In this document: positions 19,001 through 28,142 of the stretch, piece after piece | Layout: every line of letters starts with the position of its first letter | How positions within the stretch are numbered: position 1 is the stretch's first letter | Assembly (NCBI GenBank): GCA_030690265.1 | Contig: JAUYHA010000177.1 | Span: 1 to 64,000, forward strand | DNA: 64,000 bases | DNA from: Dehalococcoidales bacterium | GTDB lineage: Bacteria > Chloroflexota > Dehalococcoidia > Dehalococcoidales > UBA2162 | Direction: 5' to 3' | Made by a program: the position numbers and the translations under genes | Notes under the pieces: model-generated | The model's database searches: none | Seen by the model: the letters and a program-made list of their open reading frames with translations, nothing else | Told to the model about the DNA's origin: nothing

Positions 19001-21221
19001 TAAAAAGACGCGTCCCGGGAATATCAATAGAAGCCTGGACTGTCTCGTGATTCAAACCCCGGTTGACAGAAAAACCCGCCACCGTAGTATTCTCGCTCAG
19101 AATACTACCGATGCCCAGCTCACTCAGCTTTATATCACCACCACCGATTCCGGAACCCTCGTCCCAGGAGCCTTCATCCCATGAGCCTTCATCCCAGGAG
19201 CCCTCGTCCCAGGAGCCTTCATCCCAGGCACCTTCGTCCCAGGAGCCTTCATCCCAGGAGCCTTCATCCCAGGAGCCTTCGTCCCATGAACCTTCATCCC
19301 ATGAACCCTCGTCCCAGGAACCCTCGTCCCATGAACCTTCATCCCAGGAGCCTTCGTCCCATGAACCTTCATCCCAGGAACCCTCGTACCTTGAACCGCG
19401 GTCAAAAGCGCCTTCGTCACAGGAGCCTTCATCCCATGAACCTTCCTCCCAGGAGCCTTGGTCCCAGGAACCTTCGTCCCAGGAACCTTCATCCCAGGAT
19501 GCTGTTTGAACTCCATAGTCATCAGGGAGAAGGGTTACCAGTATCAGGTCATAATCGGCCGGCAGACCATCTACCTCCGGCAGCCCCTTCAGGGTAACCA
19601 GGACTTCGGACCCGGCGGGCAGGTCACGGTATCCAGTCGGGTCCTCACCGGGTAGAGGGGGAAGGTCGCCGCGGTTTGCCGGGCGCTTCACCTCGAAGGT
19701 ATCTAAATCGCCACTCTCCTGAATGTAAGAAGTATAGACAGTGTCGCTGGGGAGAATAGGAGAGGCGGAGAAATCATCATTTAGTTCGCGGCTTTCAGGG
19801 CTGTCAGGGACGGGAAGCACCGTTATCCAGAAACCATCCCGACCGTTATTGCTGGTGGGGTCAGATGATGACGGGGATTCCATTACCGTCAGGGTCCCCT
19901 CTAATCTGACAGGTAAAGGAGTATCGCCGATAATAGCCTTCAGGTCAGAGCCTCCAATAGAACCGCTGACGATGCCGTAATCCACAACAGGTTCGTTTTT
20001 CTCTCTAACGACCCCGTTGATGGTCAGGTACTCTCCTGGGTTGGTCAGCTTCTTCACTCGCCATGTGGCTGTATGCTTGTCCAGCCAGCCATGGTCTAAG
20101 AAGCGGCCTTTCAGGTCAACCCCATCACCAGCCCGAACTTCAATGCTGAGAGCATTGACTGCCGGCGGGGTGTTGCTGACTACTACCTCCGGTACAGGAG
20201 TACCGTTACCGGCAATTTGGCCGGAAAAGGCAGTATCTGACTCACCGTAGCTGTCAGTAACGGTGAGAGACACCTGGTAAGTGCCATCGTCAGGAGGAAG
20301 GAAAGCCGGGTTCTGCATGCTGGAAGTGCGGTCTACCGCATTAGCGTTAGGTCCAGCGTCCGGACCGACAATGCTCCATTGCCAGGAAACAATATCATCC
20401 GGTCCATCGATATCAAAGGAAAGGTCTTGAAATCCGATGAGCCCGCCCTCCCAGGCTGGCTCAGGTGGGGTGGGGAAGAAGGTAAATACAGCAACCGGCG
20501 GGGTATTCACGTTGTCAAAGTAACCCCAGGTGGCGTGAGCGTTGTTGCTGGTGCCTCCTACTGTGTAGCTAAGGACCAGGTCATCACCAACGTTGATACC
20601 GCTGATTTCGGCTTCAATCCAGCCGGTATCCAGATAGTCACCACGCTTGTCAAGGTCAATATTAACCTCCCAGAGGACGTTACTGTTACCGGTCGGGACA
20701 AGCCTGGAGTCTGTGGTCAGGGCATCACTGCCATCCGAAGGGTCAGTAAATGAAATACTCCCTACGGGCGAAGCATCCGGGGAACCAGCCGGTTTCAGGT
20801 CAATACGGACAATATCATTGCCCCGGTGCTCCCAGGAAAACAGCCTGAGGGAAAACTTTACGGTGTCACTGTTAGCGGTAAACTCCTGAGATACCCTGTT
20901 ATCACCGACGTTCTGTTTTTCAGCGATTTGCTTGGGAGCTCCCAGACGCAGCATCCAGTCGCCTTTATAAGGGTCAACTGAGGCACCTCCCATATCATCG
21001 TATCCAGGATAAGTACCAGAATCTTCGCTGCCAACAACGGCTACCGCATCTACTTCAGAATCTACTGTCCAATCAGTATCCGGATTCAGATTACCTGTTT
21101 CGAACCCCATATTATGCAGTGGTTCGCCAGCTATGGCTCGGGCCGGTTGGCCAACGGGCCAAGCAGATGCTCCGACCAGAAGCAACAGAGCCAGCAGCAG
21201 ATTGAGCTTTCCTTTAAACAT
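16044..21221 (-). CDS. Large secreted protein: signal peptide, PKD-like domains, PPC-like domain carrying a WDEGS repeat, C25 (gingipain-like) peptidase region
   Basis: N-terminal signal peptide; PKD-like YIWDFGDGTATSG and WQWSIVGPDAG; YIVLVGSDDVIPYRRVPDE, DFAMGRLVETPQDI and KIIFSIGCHMGLNVPD resemble C25 caspase-like peptidases. Confidence 0.8.
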   Translation of the reverse strand: MFKGKLNLLLALLLLVGASAWPVGQPARAIAGEPLHNMGFETGNLNPDTDWTVDSEVDAVAVVGSEDSGTYPGYDDMGGASVDPYKGDWMLRLGAPKQIAEKQNVGDNRVSQEFTANSDTVKFSLRLFSWEHRGNDIVRIDLKPAGSPDASPVGSISFTDPSDGSDALTTDSRLVPTGNSNVLWEVNIDLDKRGDYLDTGWIEAEISGINVGDDLVLSYTVGGTSNNAHATWGYFDNVNTPPVAVFTFFPTPPEPAWEGGLIGFQDLSFDIDGPDDIVSWQWSIVGPDAGPNANAVDRTSSMQNPAFLPPDDGTYQVSLTVTDSYGESDTAFSGQIAGNGTPVPEVVVSNTPPAVNALSIEVRAGDGVDLKGRFLDHGWLDKHTATWRVKKLTNPGEYLTINGVVREKNEPVVDYGIVSGSIGGSDLKAIIGDTPLPVRLEGTLTVMESPSSSDPTSNNGRDGFWITVLPVPDSPESRELNDDFSASPILPSDTVYTSYIQESGDLDTFEVKRPANRGDLPPLPGEDPTGYRDLPAGSEVLVTLKGLPEVDGLPADYDLILVTLLPDDYGVQTASWDEGSWDEGSWDQGSWEEGSWDEGSCDEGAFDRGSRYEGSWDEGSWDEGSWDEGSWDEGSWDEGSWDEGSWDEGSWDEGSWDEGSWDEGAWDEGSWDEGSWDEGSWDEGSWDEGSGIGGGDIKLSELGIGSILSENTTVAGFSVNRGLNHETVQASIDIPGTRLFIVVKGANGAFSSDPYALQIELKVPVVKNAPTGSVLVTAPDFPPTETTVIIFDQLAGNAAPKTLFVTQRERLQALYPEESWTDLQAALENLAAHPDVLGHIISVPSVIYDTWDVNPGSVDEANNVAALVRNETLGYISTRSTIEYIVLVGSDDVIPYRRVPDETVISNERFYIRSAFLKAGSPLRYSIQGGFNLTDDFYGDVQPSAFRGRELYIPDFAMGRLVETPQDIIDTARVFLSDEGVIPGVIQPTDTFVSGYDFFTDGSEDVFNTFSTAGLNPVAMISDDWTADGLLSGFLNTSTVPDIDDLNAHYTHYAALSAWGFNQVPIENDLMTSLDLVVPEGSEPSLFRKIIFSIGCHMGLNVPDRGSKSADPGLGVKPALDFPQALTRQAAILIGNTGYGLGETEGLAGNELILSMLARELVKGEVKIGKAVRDTKIEYLNSLSTISVYDEKSSIQTTLYGLPMYSVQVSQGENNPLFTQATAQVAGESISGNLEITDGSPLPSVSYVLQRQPEPPSSLGYYYAASYDTTEGDTQVTAGRAIQPRIVLPVEPTVHGVLITGGSYTDIEDFDPVIHRPTNEWSTNVEEPKTTVFSFWPSEIVTLNTLAAGGDILQNVVVMPGQFMPTSSVPVIGIQRLYNNLKIEYLRGASEWQPPVVNGMDLRRVDDTTVSVTVNAADPSGIKGVLVLSIGDGSLEPARLDLSEPLPESGLFTVDVSYAEGNGLLVQVWDKYGNIAYFTGKGANMSIIDVDAGIDQGYAPGKPVNFRSVVAYDEKPEVPVSYIWDFGDGTATSGLLLPDSFGSDNTTVFIVSHTYNYTDEDAPAEINATLKVLDANGGIGTDDVLLNRIWDTESDATADAYGNSLGSANLIRGYVEVVGDNMNIGIRVAEDITADYQYRIKLNTQSGNTFHLKYNDGRLTGLGSLSYTLPGDGWLVLTFSLADLNLGNDYYIQWFAETQAGVQATSEKGIVDNMPDSGVFGYVLP
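19153..19497 (-). repeat. 15-bp tandem repeat (23 units) encoding WDEGS pentapeptides
   Basis: Direct reading: ccttcatcccaggag-type units, 345 bp; three degenerate units (CDEGA FDRGS RYEGS) inside. Confidence 0.97.
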
Positions 21222-21608
21222 TGATAGTATCCCCCTCTACTTGATACTTTTAGATTGTGGTCGATGTTGACTGGCAGTTAGTTAACGATTAATTTGTTCA
21301 GGTTAATTTGCTGATTAATTAAACTAAAGCCTGCTTTCAGCGGCGAAAATCAGTAATTGCTTAAAGCAGGTTACTATAAATAACATATCCTGCGCCGAGC
21401 AGAATGTCAATAGTATCAATCTGGAGTAAACTATGGTTTACTTTCAGGGTATCTTTGAGATATTCAGCACTTGCAGGCACTATTCGCCGGATTTTATGAC
21501 TGAAATGACATGCTTAAGACATACGTCGGGGTGGGCTGGTAGACTGAAAGCACTATCCGTATAACTACCCGAAAGTGAGTTATACCTACCCGAAATGATG
21601 GGAGAGGT

Positions 21609-22289
21609 TTATCTCTCGGGAGAAGAAGCAGGAATTATCCCTTTGCTGACCGCATAAGCCGCCACCTGAGCTTTATTATTGAGGTGGAGTTTAGCCATGA
21701 TATTCCGCAGGTGATACTTCACCGTGTTTTCAGTGATGCCCAGCTCTAAGGCTATCTGCTTATTAAGAGCTCCGGTAACCACCAGGCGCAGTATATCAGT
21801 CTCTCTTTCTGTCAATCTGCTTTCGGGAGCAGGTTCCGCCGGGGCTGTGTTCAGGCGGGCAAACTCCTCCATAATTCTAGCGGCCAGAGTTGGAGAGAGG
21901 GCAGCCTGTCCCCCGACTACTCCAGAGAGAAGGCTGATAAACTCTTTAGCCCTTATGTTTTTCAGAATATATCCTTCGGCGCCGCTTCTTACCGCTTCAA
22001 ACAGGTCATCATCTTCTGTGGATACAGTTAGGATAATAATCTTGATTTGAGGCATCTCTGTTTTGATGAGACGGGTAGCTTCCAGACCGTTACAACGAGG
22101 CATCTTGATATCCATCAGTATGACATCAGGTTTAAGGTCACGAGCTTTCTCCAGAGCTTCCAGGCCATCGCTGGCTTCGCCAACTACCTTGATATTATTC
22201 GCCTTGAGTAAACTGGCGATGCCATTGCGAACCAATTCGTGGTCGTCAGCGAGCAGTACTCTCAAGCTTCCTCTTCTCCTTCTGGTCAA
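21609..22289 (-). CDS. NarL/LuxR-family response regulator
   Basis: Receiver LLADDHELVRNGIASLL...VILMDIKMP; HTH LTERETDILRLVVTGALNKQIALELGITENTVKYHLRNIMAKL. Confidence 0.95.
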   Translation of the reverse strand: MTRRRRGSLRVLLADDHELVRNGIASLLKANNIKVVGEASDGLEALEKARDLKPDVILMDIKMPRCNGLEATRLIKTEMPQIKIIILTVSTEDDDLFEAVRSGAEGYILKNIRAKEFISLLSGVVGGQAALSPTLAARIMEEFARLNTAPAEPAPESRLTERETDILRLVVTGALNKQIALELGITENTVKYHLRNIMAKLHLNNKAQVAAYAVSKGIIPASSPER

Positions 22290-23661
22290 GAGGGATTTCG
22301 AGACTCACCCGTGTCCCCTTGTCCGGAGTAGCCTTTATCACCAGGGTTCCCCCTATGCTCTTGGCCCTTTCCTGCATAATTTTGAGCCCGAACTGTGGCC
22401 TTTGCCCGTGCGGTATGTGGGAAATATTGAAGCCCCGACCGTTGTCCTCAATGGTAATACTGGCTTTTGTTTCATCACCGGAAATCCGAACCCGGGCATA
22501 GCTGGCTCCGGAATGTTTTCTCACATTGGTAAGAGCTTCCTGGATAATACGGATGACCTGAAGTTCAACGTTCGCCGGGAGCCGGGGATAGCCGCCGCTG
22601 TCACTATCCACTTCAGTTTTGATACCACTCATCTGATTAAAATGGATGATGTATTCCTGAAGGGTAGTTATCATATCTCTACGCGGTGGTGTAGCTGTCC
22701 GCAGACCGAGTATGGTCTCCCTGACATCGGCATACACTTCCTGGGCAATGTTTTCCAGCTCTTCAAGCTGTTCTTCAGCCTGCTCGCCTTGGCCTGAAGA
22801 AATGAATTGTTTTGCCGCCTGGCTCTTCGCCAGGACATAGCTTAACACCTGAGCCAGGCCATCGTGCATCTCCCTGGCAATCCTTTCCCTTTCTTCCAGC
22901 GCCGCCATATCCTGCATCCTCTCATGGAGGCGGGCGTTCTCGATAGCCACAGCTATCTGATTGCCAATGTTGGCCAAAAGCTGAGTATCATCCGCGGTAA
23001 AATGCTCAGCTTCCAGGCTATAGATATTAATAGCTCCGATGACTGCGGTTTTGTACAAGAGGGGTACGGCCGCCAGGGAGCGAAAGCCTCCGGAGTTTCC
23101 TGTTACAGCGAATAATTCCTGGTCCTGTGCCAGTTCTCTTACCGCCACTTTAGCACCAGAGCGTTTCATGATTTCGGTAAAGCCTTCGTCAATTTTGAAT
23201 CGTATTTTGCCGTGAAAAGCATCGGGTAATAATCCGCTATGTGCCTGCCGCACCATCTCATTAGCTTGTTTATCCAGCAAAAATAACTCGCCGGCATCTG
23301 CTGCTGTTACCTCAAGCAGCTTATCCAGTGCCTGGTATAATACCACATCCAGGTTAAGAGACTCACTTACCGCCAGGGCAACATTGTTTATAGCAGCAAG
23401 TTCCTGATTCCGGCGAAGACTCTCCCGCTGCATCCTCTCAATTTTGCCAAAGATAAGCCTGGAGAAGAAAAAAGCACTTAGCGTTACGACGGCAACCAGA
23501 ACAAGATTTCCCCCGAGCATTGGGTCGTGCTCAATAAAAACAGTATGCCTGATAGCCTCAAACAGGGCGATGAAGATAGCCGGTGCCGCCACGGTTATTA
23601 TCTTGATAATTTTGAGGCTCAGGCTATCGCCTTTGCGGTAAAAGAAAATATTGAAGCCCAT
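22246..23661 (-). CDS. GAF-domain sensor histidine kinase (HisKA_3 type)
   Basis: EERERIAREMHDGLAQVLSYVL; GAF region; HATPase_c [12 protein letters not shown]; overlaps the response regulator by 44 nt. Confidence 0.94.
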   Translation of the reverse strand: MGFNIFFYRKGDSLSLKIIKIITVAAPAIFIALFEAIRHTVFIEHDPMLGGNLVLVAVVTLSAFFFSRLIFGKIERMQRESLRRNQELAAINNVALAVSESLNLDVVLYQALDKLLEVTAADAGELFLLDKQANEMVRQAHSGLLPDAFHGKIRFKIDEGFTEIMKRSGAKVAVRELAQDQELFAVTGNSGGFRSLAAVPLLYKTAVIGAINIYSLEAEHFTADDTQLLANIGNQIAVAIENARLHERMQDMAALEERERIAREMHDGLAQVLSYVLAKSQAAKQFISSGQGEQAEEQLEELENIAQEVYADVRETILGLRTATPPRRDMITTLQEYIIHFNQMSGIKTEVDSDSGGYPRLPANVELQVIRIIQEALTNVRKHSGASYARVRISGDETKASITIEDNGRGFNISHIPHGQRPQFGLKIMQERAKSIGGTLVIKATPDKGTRVSLEIPLDQKEKRKLESTAR

Positions 23662-23768
23662 ACCCTACCTTTAACCAGATTGTAGGGATTGCACCCTGGT
23701 ACTGTCAACTAAACCAGCCCAGACTGAAGGGTTAATCAGCAAGTGCTTGCTTTTTGCCTCCCTGTCCT

Positions 23769-26700
23769 CTAGGGATACGAAGTGCCAAGTTTAACTGCCC
23801 TGTCAAGGTCTTTTTGGGCTCCTATACGCCGGAAAATAGCTATTGCCTGACTAATAGCAGTCCTGAATCCCCGGCGGTTCTCTTTACCCACTCTCTCCGA
23901 AGACCGCAATTCGGCGAGATAGAGAAGTGACAGTGCTTTTTCATAATCTGCCTTCATTTGTTCCGCCAGGAGCACGCTCTGTTGCAGATTAGCTTCTGCC
24001 TGAACATAGCCATCAGCGCGAGCCATATTGATGCGTCCCAAAATGCGAAGCCCGCGAACCTCAACAAGCTTCAAACCCATCTTACCGGTCTCTTTCAAGC
24101 CTCGCTGGCAGGTACGCCGTGCCAGCTCTATCTGGCCTGTTTCCAGCTCTAGTTCCGCTTGCTGCAGAAGTGCCTCGGCCTGCAGCCCGGGATGGCGGGC
24201 TTTCTTGATAAGCTCCATAGCTTTCTGCAGTTGCCGAAATGCTTTAGGATAGTCCTGCTGACGCTGGTAAGCCCTGGAGAGGTTTATCATAGCCAGACCG
24301 GTGGGACCCAGAGGTGAGCCGGTCCGTTCGTAGGTCTCCACCACTTTATCCAGGTGGTCTATCGCTTCCTCTATATGTCCTTGAATAAGTAATACCTCTG
24401 CAATATTGTTATGCTTGATAGCCACGAGGTTAGGGTTACCCAGACGCTGGCAAGCCTCCAGGCCAGCCTGGTAGTGGTATAGAGCCTTATCCAGAATACC
24501 CAGAGCCTGGTAGCAACCACCTACATTACTATGAGCTACTGATTGCCCGAAGATATCTCCTACCTCTTCATAAAGACGGACTGCTATAAGGCGATGCCTC
24601 AAGGCTTGTTTCACCTTTCCGGTCCACAGATAGGAACCAGCCAGTATGGTGTGGGCATAGGCAAGGTGACGCAGGTCACTGCTACGTCGTGACAGGGTCA
24701 AACCCACTCTCCCACAGCGAATTGATTCTTCGTGAAGACCTTTACGGAACAGGGTAAGGGTCATGGCGGTCCAGATGAGAGCCGCCTGTGACGGTTGCCT
24801 CGGAGGCAGCTTGCTCAGAGCTGTATCCAACCACCTGAGCGAGGAGTCATATTCAAAGTGACGCTCGTATGATACACCTATCTTGCGGCATAAAGCGGAT
24901 TCCCGGACCCTGGCCGGGGGTATTCCTAACAGGTCGGAGAGAGGTGGCGGAGTTCCATAACGTCTGGCCTGGCGCCAGGCTCGCAATGCTTCGGAGTAAG
25001 CTTTCGCCGCTTCAGCATGTTGCCCCCCGTCCTCGTAGCAATCCCCGATGCGCTCAATGATGTAATTGCCTTGATGGACTATAGCTCCGCCAATCTGCTT
25101 GACCGAATCCAGGGCGCGACGGTAGTAGTCGATAGCCTCTTCATGGGCAAAAACCTTCCGCGCTTTGTCAGCCGCCTTCACCGCGTAGGTCAGGGTCTTA
25201 TCATTATTCCTGCCATGGCTATAATGATGAACCAGAATTTCATATACCGTCTCGAGCTTACCCCCGTTAGCTTCTTCAATACAGGTAGCTACCTGTTGAT
25301 GTAGTTCACGCCGCCGTGCAAATAACAGGCTGTCATAAGCAATATCCTGAATTAGAGTGCTCTTGAATCGGTACATATCCTGTTTAATATCCGGGTAGGG
25401 AGCCAGCAAATCAAGTTGGGACAGGTCTTGCAGGCAGTGTTCCAGGTTGACTTCCTCGGCGCTGAAACTCAGTAGCGGCTGTAAAGTCGGAATGTCAAAG
25501 GTGCTTCCAATTACTGAAGCGGTCCGGATTACCTCTTTCAGGAAATTACCCAGGGTATCTATTCTAGCCATAATCAGGGTCTGGAGACGGTCAGGGATAT
25601 CCAGCGAAGCCATTATCTTTGACGATTCTAAAGTAGAAGCAGTCAATATTTTGTCTATGACGCCGGCGGCACTCAACGAGACGGCAATTTCCTCAAGAAA
25701 TAAGGGATTACCTCTTGCTTTGGTAAGAATTGTTTCCATAACCTGTTCGGGAAGATTGGGATGCCCGAGGACACTGAGGGCAAACTGTTTGGCAACTTCC
25801 TGAGGCAGTTCTCCAAGAGTAATAGTCACAGCTGAACGCTCCGGCAGCTTTATCTTTTCCTCTTTAGCAGGTCTCTGACTCAGACAGACCATTATATGAG
25901 AGTTGCTGATATTTGCTCCCAGGTAGTTAATAAGTTCTAGCGAACTGTGGTCTGCCCAGTGCAGGTCTTCTACAAGAATTAAAAGCGGCAACTTCAATGC
26001 CGACTCCTGAAACAAACGGGCCACGAGTTCGAAAAGTCGCCGGCGGCGACTCTCATCATCAAGAGAGCGCACCACATCACTTTCGGGAATAGAAAGGCCA
26101 AGCAACCAGTTCAATAATGAAGCGGACTCAATAAATTCCGGACTTAAGCGTTCGATTGTGGATAGAACCTTCTGGCTGCGGGATTCGGCGCTTTCATCAG
26201 GACTCAGCCCGAAAAATGTGTTCAATATTCCTACCCACGGTGTAAAGGGTTTAGACACCGTGTGTGACTGACAGGTACCCGTATATGTTTCCCACCCCAG
26301 GCTATTCGTATGGTCCTGAAATGACTGAATCAGGCGGGACTTCCCTATACCGGCTTCACCTGAGACAATTACGACCTGACCTTTTCCAGAACCGATTTTA
26401 CGACAGGTCTTCTTGAATAATGCCAGCTCTTTTTCACGACCAAACAGGGTACTGGCCGGCTCTGAGAGTATCGCTGGGGCAACATTCCTCTCACCTTCCA
26501 GCTCATAAACAGGTATCGCGTCTCTCTTACCTTTAACTTGAATAGGTGCCAGTTCTCTGGATTGGAAGCTGGCACCAGCCTCAATTATCACCTGCCTGGA
26601 TACCAGCGCTTTATCGGCAGAACAAGCGCTCATCAGCCGGGCAGACAGGTTCACTGCATCACCCATCACGGTATATTGCCGGCGGTAAGCTGGCCCGACA

Positions 26701-27890
26701 TCCCCGGCGAAAACAAAACCCGAGTTGACGCCGATTTTATAGGAAAGATGCAACTTTAACTCGGCTAATTTACGGCTCAGTTCCGTTACCAGATGCAGGG
26801 CGCTTGCCGAATCGTACTCGTGGGCTACCGGGGCTCCGAAAACAAGAATCAACTTCAATCCGTGAGTATAGACGTCATTACCTGCCAGAAAACCTCCGGA
26901 TTCGTTGCTCAGTTGCAGCAGTGCCGTCAGGTATTGCTGCAGTTCCTTCAGCATAGATTCGGCACCGTATTCCTCCAGAAGCTTATTAATACCGATGAGA
27001 TTAATGAAGATAATAGTGACCTTACGATGTTCCCCTTCAATGTTTCTGACTTTACCATCGCTTCGCAGTCCTTGTGCTATGGGAGGGGGAAGAAAAGCTA
27101 CTATTTCGGTTACTCCAGCCGGGAGTCCGGCATCAGGCTTATTGATAAGGGATTGAATAATTGGCTTCACCCGGAGACGACGGACCAGGTAGTTGCCACC
27201 ACGGGGTTCGGTAATACAGAATTCACCAAGCTGTTTCATAGAGCTTTCCGAAATAAGCAGCTCACCACTTTCAGCTTCATCCTGAAGCTCGCATACCCTG
27301 TTGGTATCTGGACCCAGGATAAAATGCTGCATGGTGTGCCCGGCTAAACCGGCGGCTGCCGAGTAAAAGTTGCCGCTGTGCACACCGATGGTCATCTTAA
27401 GGCGAAGGCGAAAGCTGCCGGCACGAAAAGCCTTGAACTGACCGGTGGTTCGCTGCATTGCCAGGGCAGCAGCTACCGCCCGCAAAGCGTGGCTCTCTCC
27501 CTGGAAAAGAATGAGCAGGGCATCCCCGCCAAATTTCAGATTATCGCCACCGTACTGGTTGCTGGTATCCAGCATGCTCTGGAAATACTGGTTGATTATA
27601 TTGGTAAGCAGTTCCGCTCCCTCTTTACCCACCTCAGCCAGCTTTTCCGTCATCGGAGTAAATCCTGAGATATCAGCGAGCAGAAGAGTACCTTCGATTG
27701 AATCTACCCAGGGCGGGTTCCTATCAGGATGCGAGGCAATGGCATCCAGCAGAATACCTGGTATGTACGGCGCCGTAGACGGCAACAAACCAGGGTCAAT
27801 ATCCGGAGACTTGTTCCCAACCTTTTTGGGTTCAGCTTTAGGTTCAGAGAAATTCTTCTTCCCGCGTCTTTCAAGTGATTGAGCTGACAT
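23769..27890 (-). CDS. Soluble adenylyl cyclase-like protein: two class III cyclase domains, P-loop NTPase, TPR repeats
   Basis: C1 LLADISGFTPMTEKL...FGGDALLILF; C2 YTVMGDAVNLSARLM; Walker A VSGEAGIGKSRLIQSF; C-terminal TPR. Confidence 0.92.
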   Translation of the reverse strand: MSAQSLERRGKKNFSEPKAEPKKVGNKSPDIDPGLLPSTAPYIPGILLDAIASHPDRNPPWVDSIEGTLLLADISGFTPMTEKLAEVGKEGAELLTNIINQYFQSMLDTSNQYGGDNLKFGGDALLILFQGESHALRAVAAALAMQRTTGQFKAFRAGSFRLRLKMTIGVHSGNFYSAAAGLAGHTMQHFILGPDTNRVCELQDEAESGELLISESSMKQLGEFCITEPRGGNYLVRRLRVKPIIQSLINKPDAGLPAGVTEIVAFLPPPIAQGLRSDGKVRNIEGEHRKVTIIFINLIGINKLLEEYGAESMLKELQQYLTALLQLSNESGGFLAGNDVYTHGLKLILVFGAPVAHEYDSASALHLVTELSRKLAELKLHLSYKIGVNSGFVFAGDVGPAYRRQYTVMGDAVNLSARLMSACSADKALVSRQVIIEAGASFQSRELAPIQVKGKRDAIPVYELEGERNVAPAILSEPASTLFGREKELALFKKTCRKIGSGKGQVVIVSGEAGIGKSRLIQSFQDHTNSLGWETYTGTCQSHTVSKPFTPWVGILNTFFGLSPDESAESRSQKVLSTIERLSPEFIESASLLNWLLGLSIPESDVVRSLDDESRRRRLFELVARLFQESALKLPLLILVEDLHWADHSSLELINYLGANISNSHIMVCLSQRPAKEEKIKLPERSAVTITLGELPQEVAKQFALSVLGHPNLPEQVMETILTKARGNPLFLEEIAVSLSAAGVIDKILTASTLESSKIMASLDIPDRLQTLIMARIDTLGNFLKEVIRTASVIGSTFDIPTLQPLLSFSAEEVNLEHCLQDLSQLDLLAPYPDIKQDMYRFKSTLIQDIAYDSLLFARRRELHQQVATCIEEANGGKLETVYEILVHHYSHGRNNDKTLTYAVKAADKARKVFAHEEAIDYYRRALDSVKQIGGAIVHQGNYIIERIGDCYEDGGQHAEAAKAYSEALRAWRQARRYGTPPPLSDLLGIPPARVRESALCRKIGVSYERHFEYDSSLRWLDTALSKLPPRQPSQAALIWTAMTLTLFRKGLHEESIRCGRVGLTLSRRSSDLRHLAYAHTILAGSYLWTGKVKQALRHRLIAVRLYEEVGDIFGQSVAHSNVGGCYQALGILDKALYHYQAGLEACQRLGNPNLVAIKHNNIAEVLLIQGHIEEAIDHLDKVVETYERTGSPLGPTGLAMINLSRAYQRQQDYPKAFRQLQKAMELIKKARHPGLQAEALLQQAELELETGQIELARRTCQRGLKETGKMGLKLVEVRGLRILGRINMARADGYVQAEANLQQSVLLAEQMKADYEKALSLLYLAELRSSERVGKENRRGFRTAISQAIAIFRRIGAQKDLDRAVKLGTSYP

Positions 27891-28060
27891 ATTAACTATG
27901 TTAGCAATTAGCTAAGCAGGTTTCAATGTCAATCCGGTCTAGCGAATTCTGGTCAGCTACTATCACTGAGGTGGCCCGGACTGTCCGGGGACTTGATCAG
28001 GCATATGAGGAAGATGCTCAAAGGCATACTATTAACAGGCACCATCCACTTAGAAATAAA

Positions 28061-28089
28061 AGGCTCCCCTTACTAAGTAAGGGGAGCCT
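28061..28089 (-). terminator. Terminator hairpin downstream of cytochrome c fragment
   Basis: 14-bp arms AGGCTCCCCTTACT / AGTAAGGGGAGCCT; minus strand continues TTTTATTTC. Confidence 0.7.
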
Positions 28090-28142
28090 GAAAAACCAAT
28101 CACCGCCTGTTTATAAGAAATATACTATGTAATTGACCTTCC

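Noticed and set aside
19153-19497. Possible CRISPR-like array
   Set aside because: Units are contiguous 15-mers without unique spacers and encode a pentapeptide in a long ORF.
19063-19597. Plus- and minus-strand ORFs of 130-148 aa across the tandem repeat (EPSSQEPSSHEPSS..., PGTKVPGMKAPG...)
   Set aside because: They are by-products of a stop-free 15-bp repeat that is open in several frames; only the minus-strand frame continues into recognisable domains on both sides.
27926-28132. 68-aa plus-strand ORF upstream of the cyclase gene
   Set aside because: Overlaps a terminator hairpin (28061-28089), no domain-like features.
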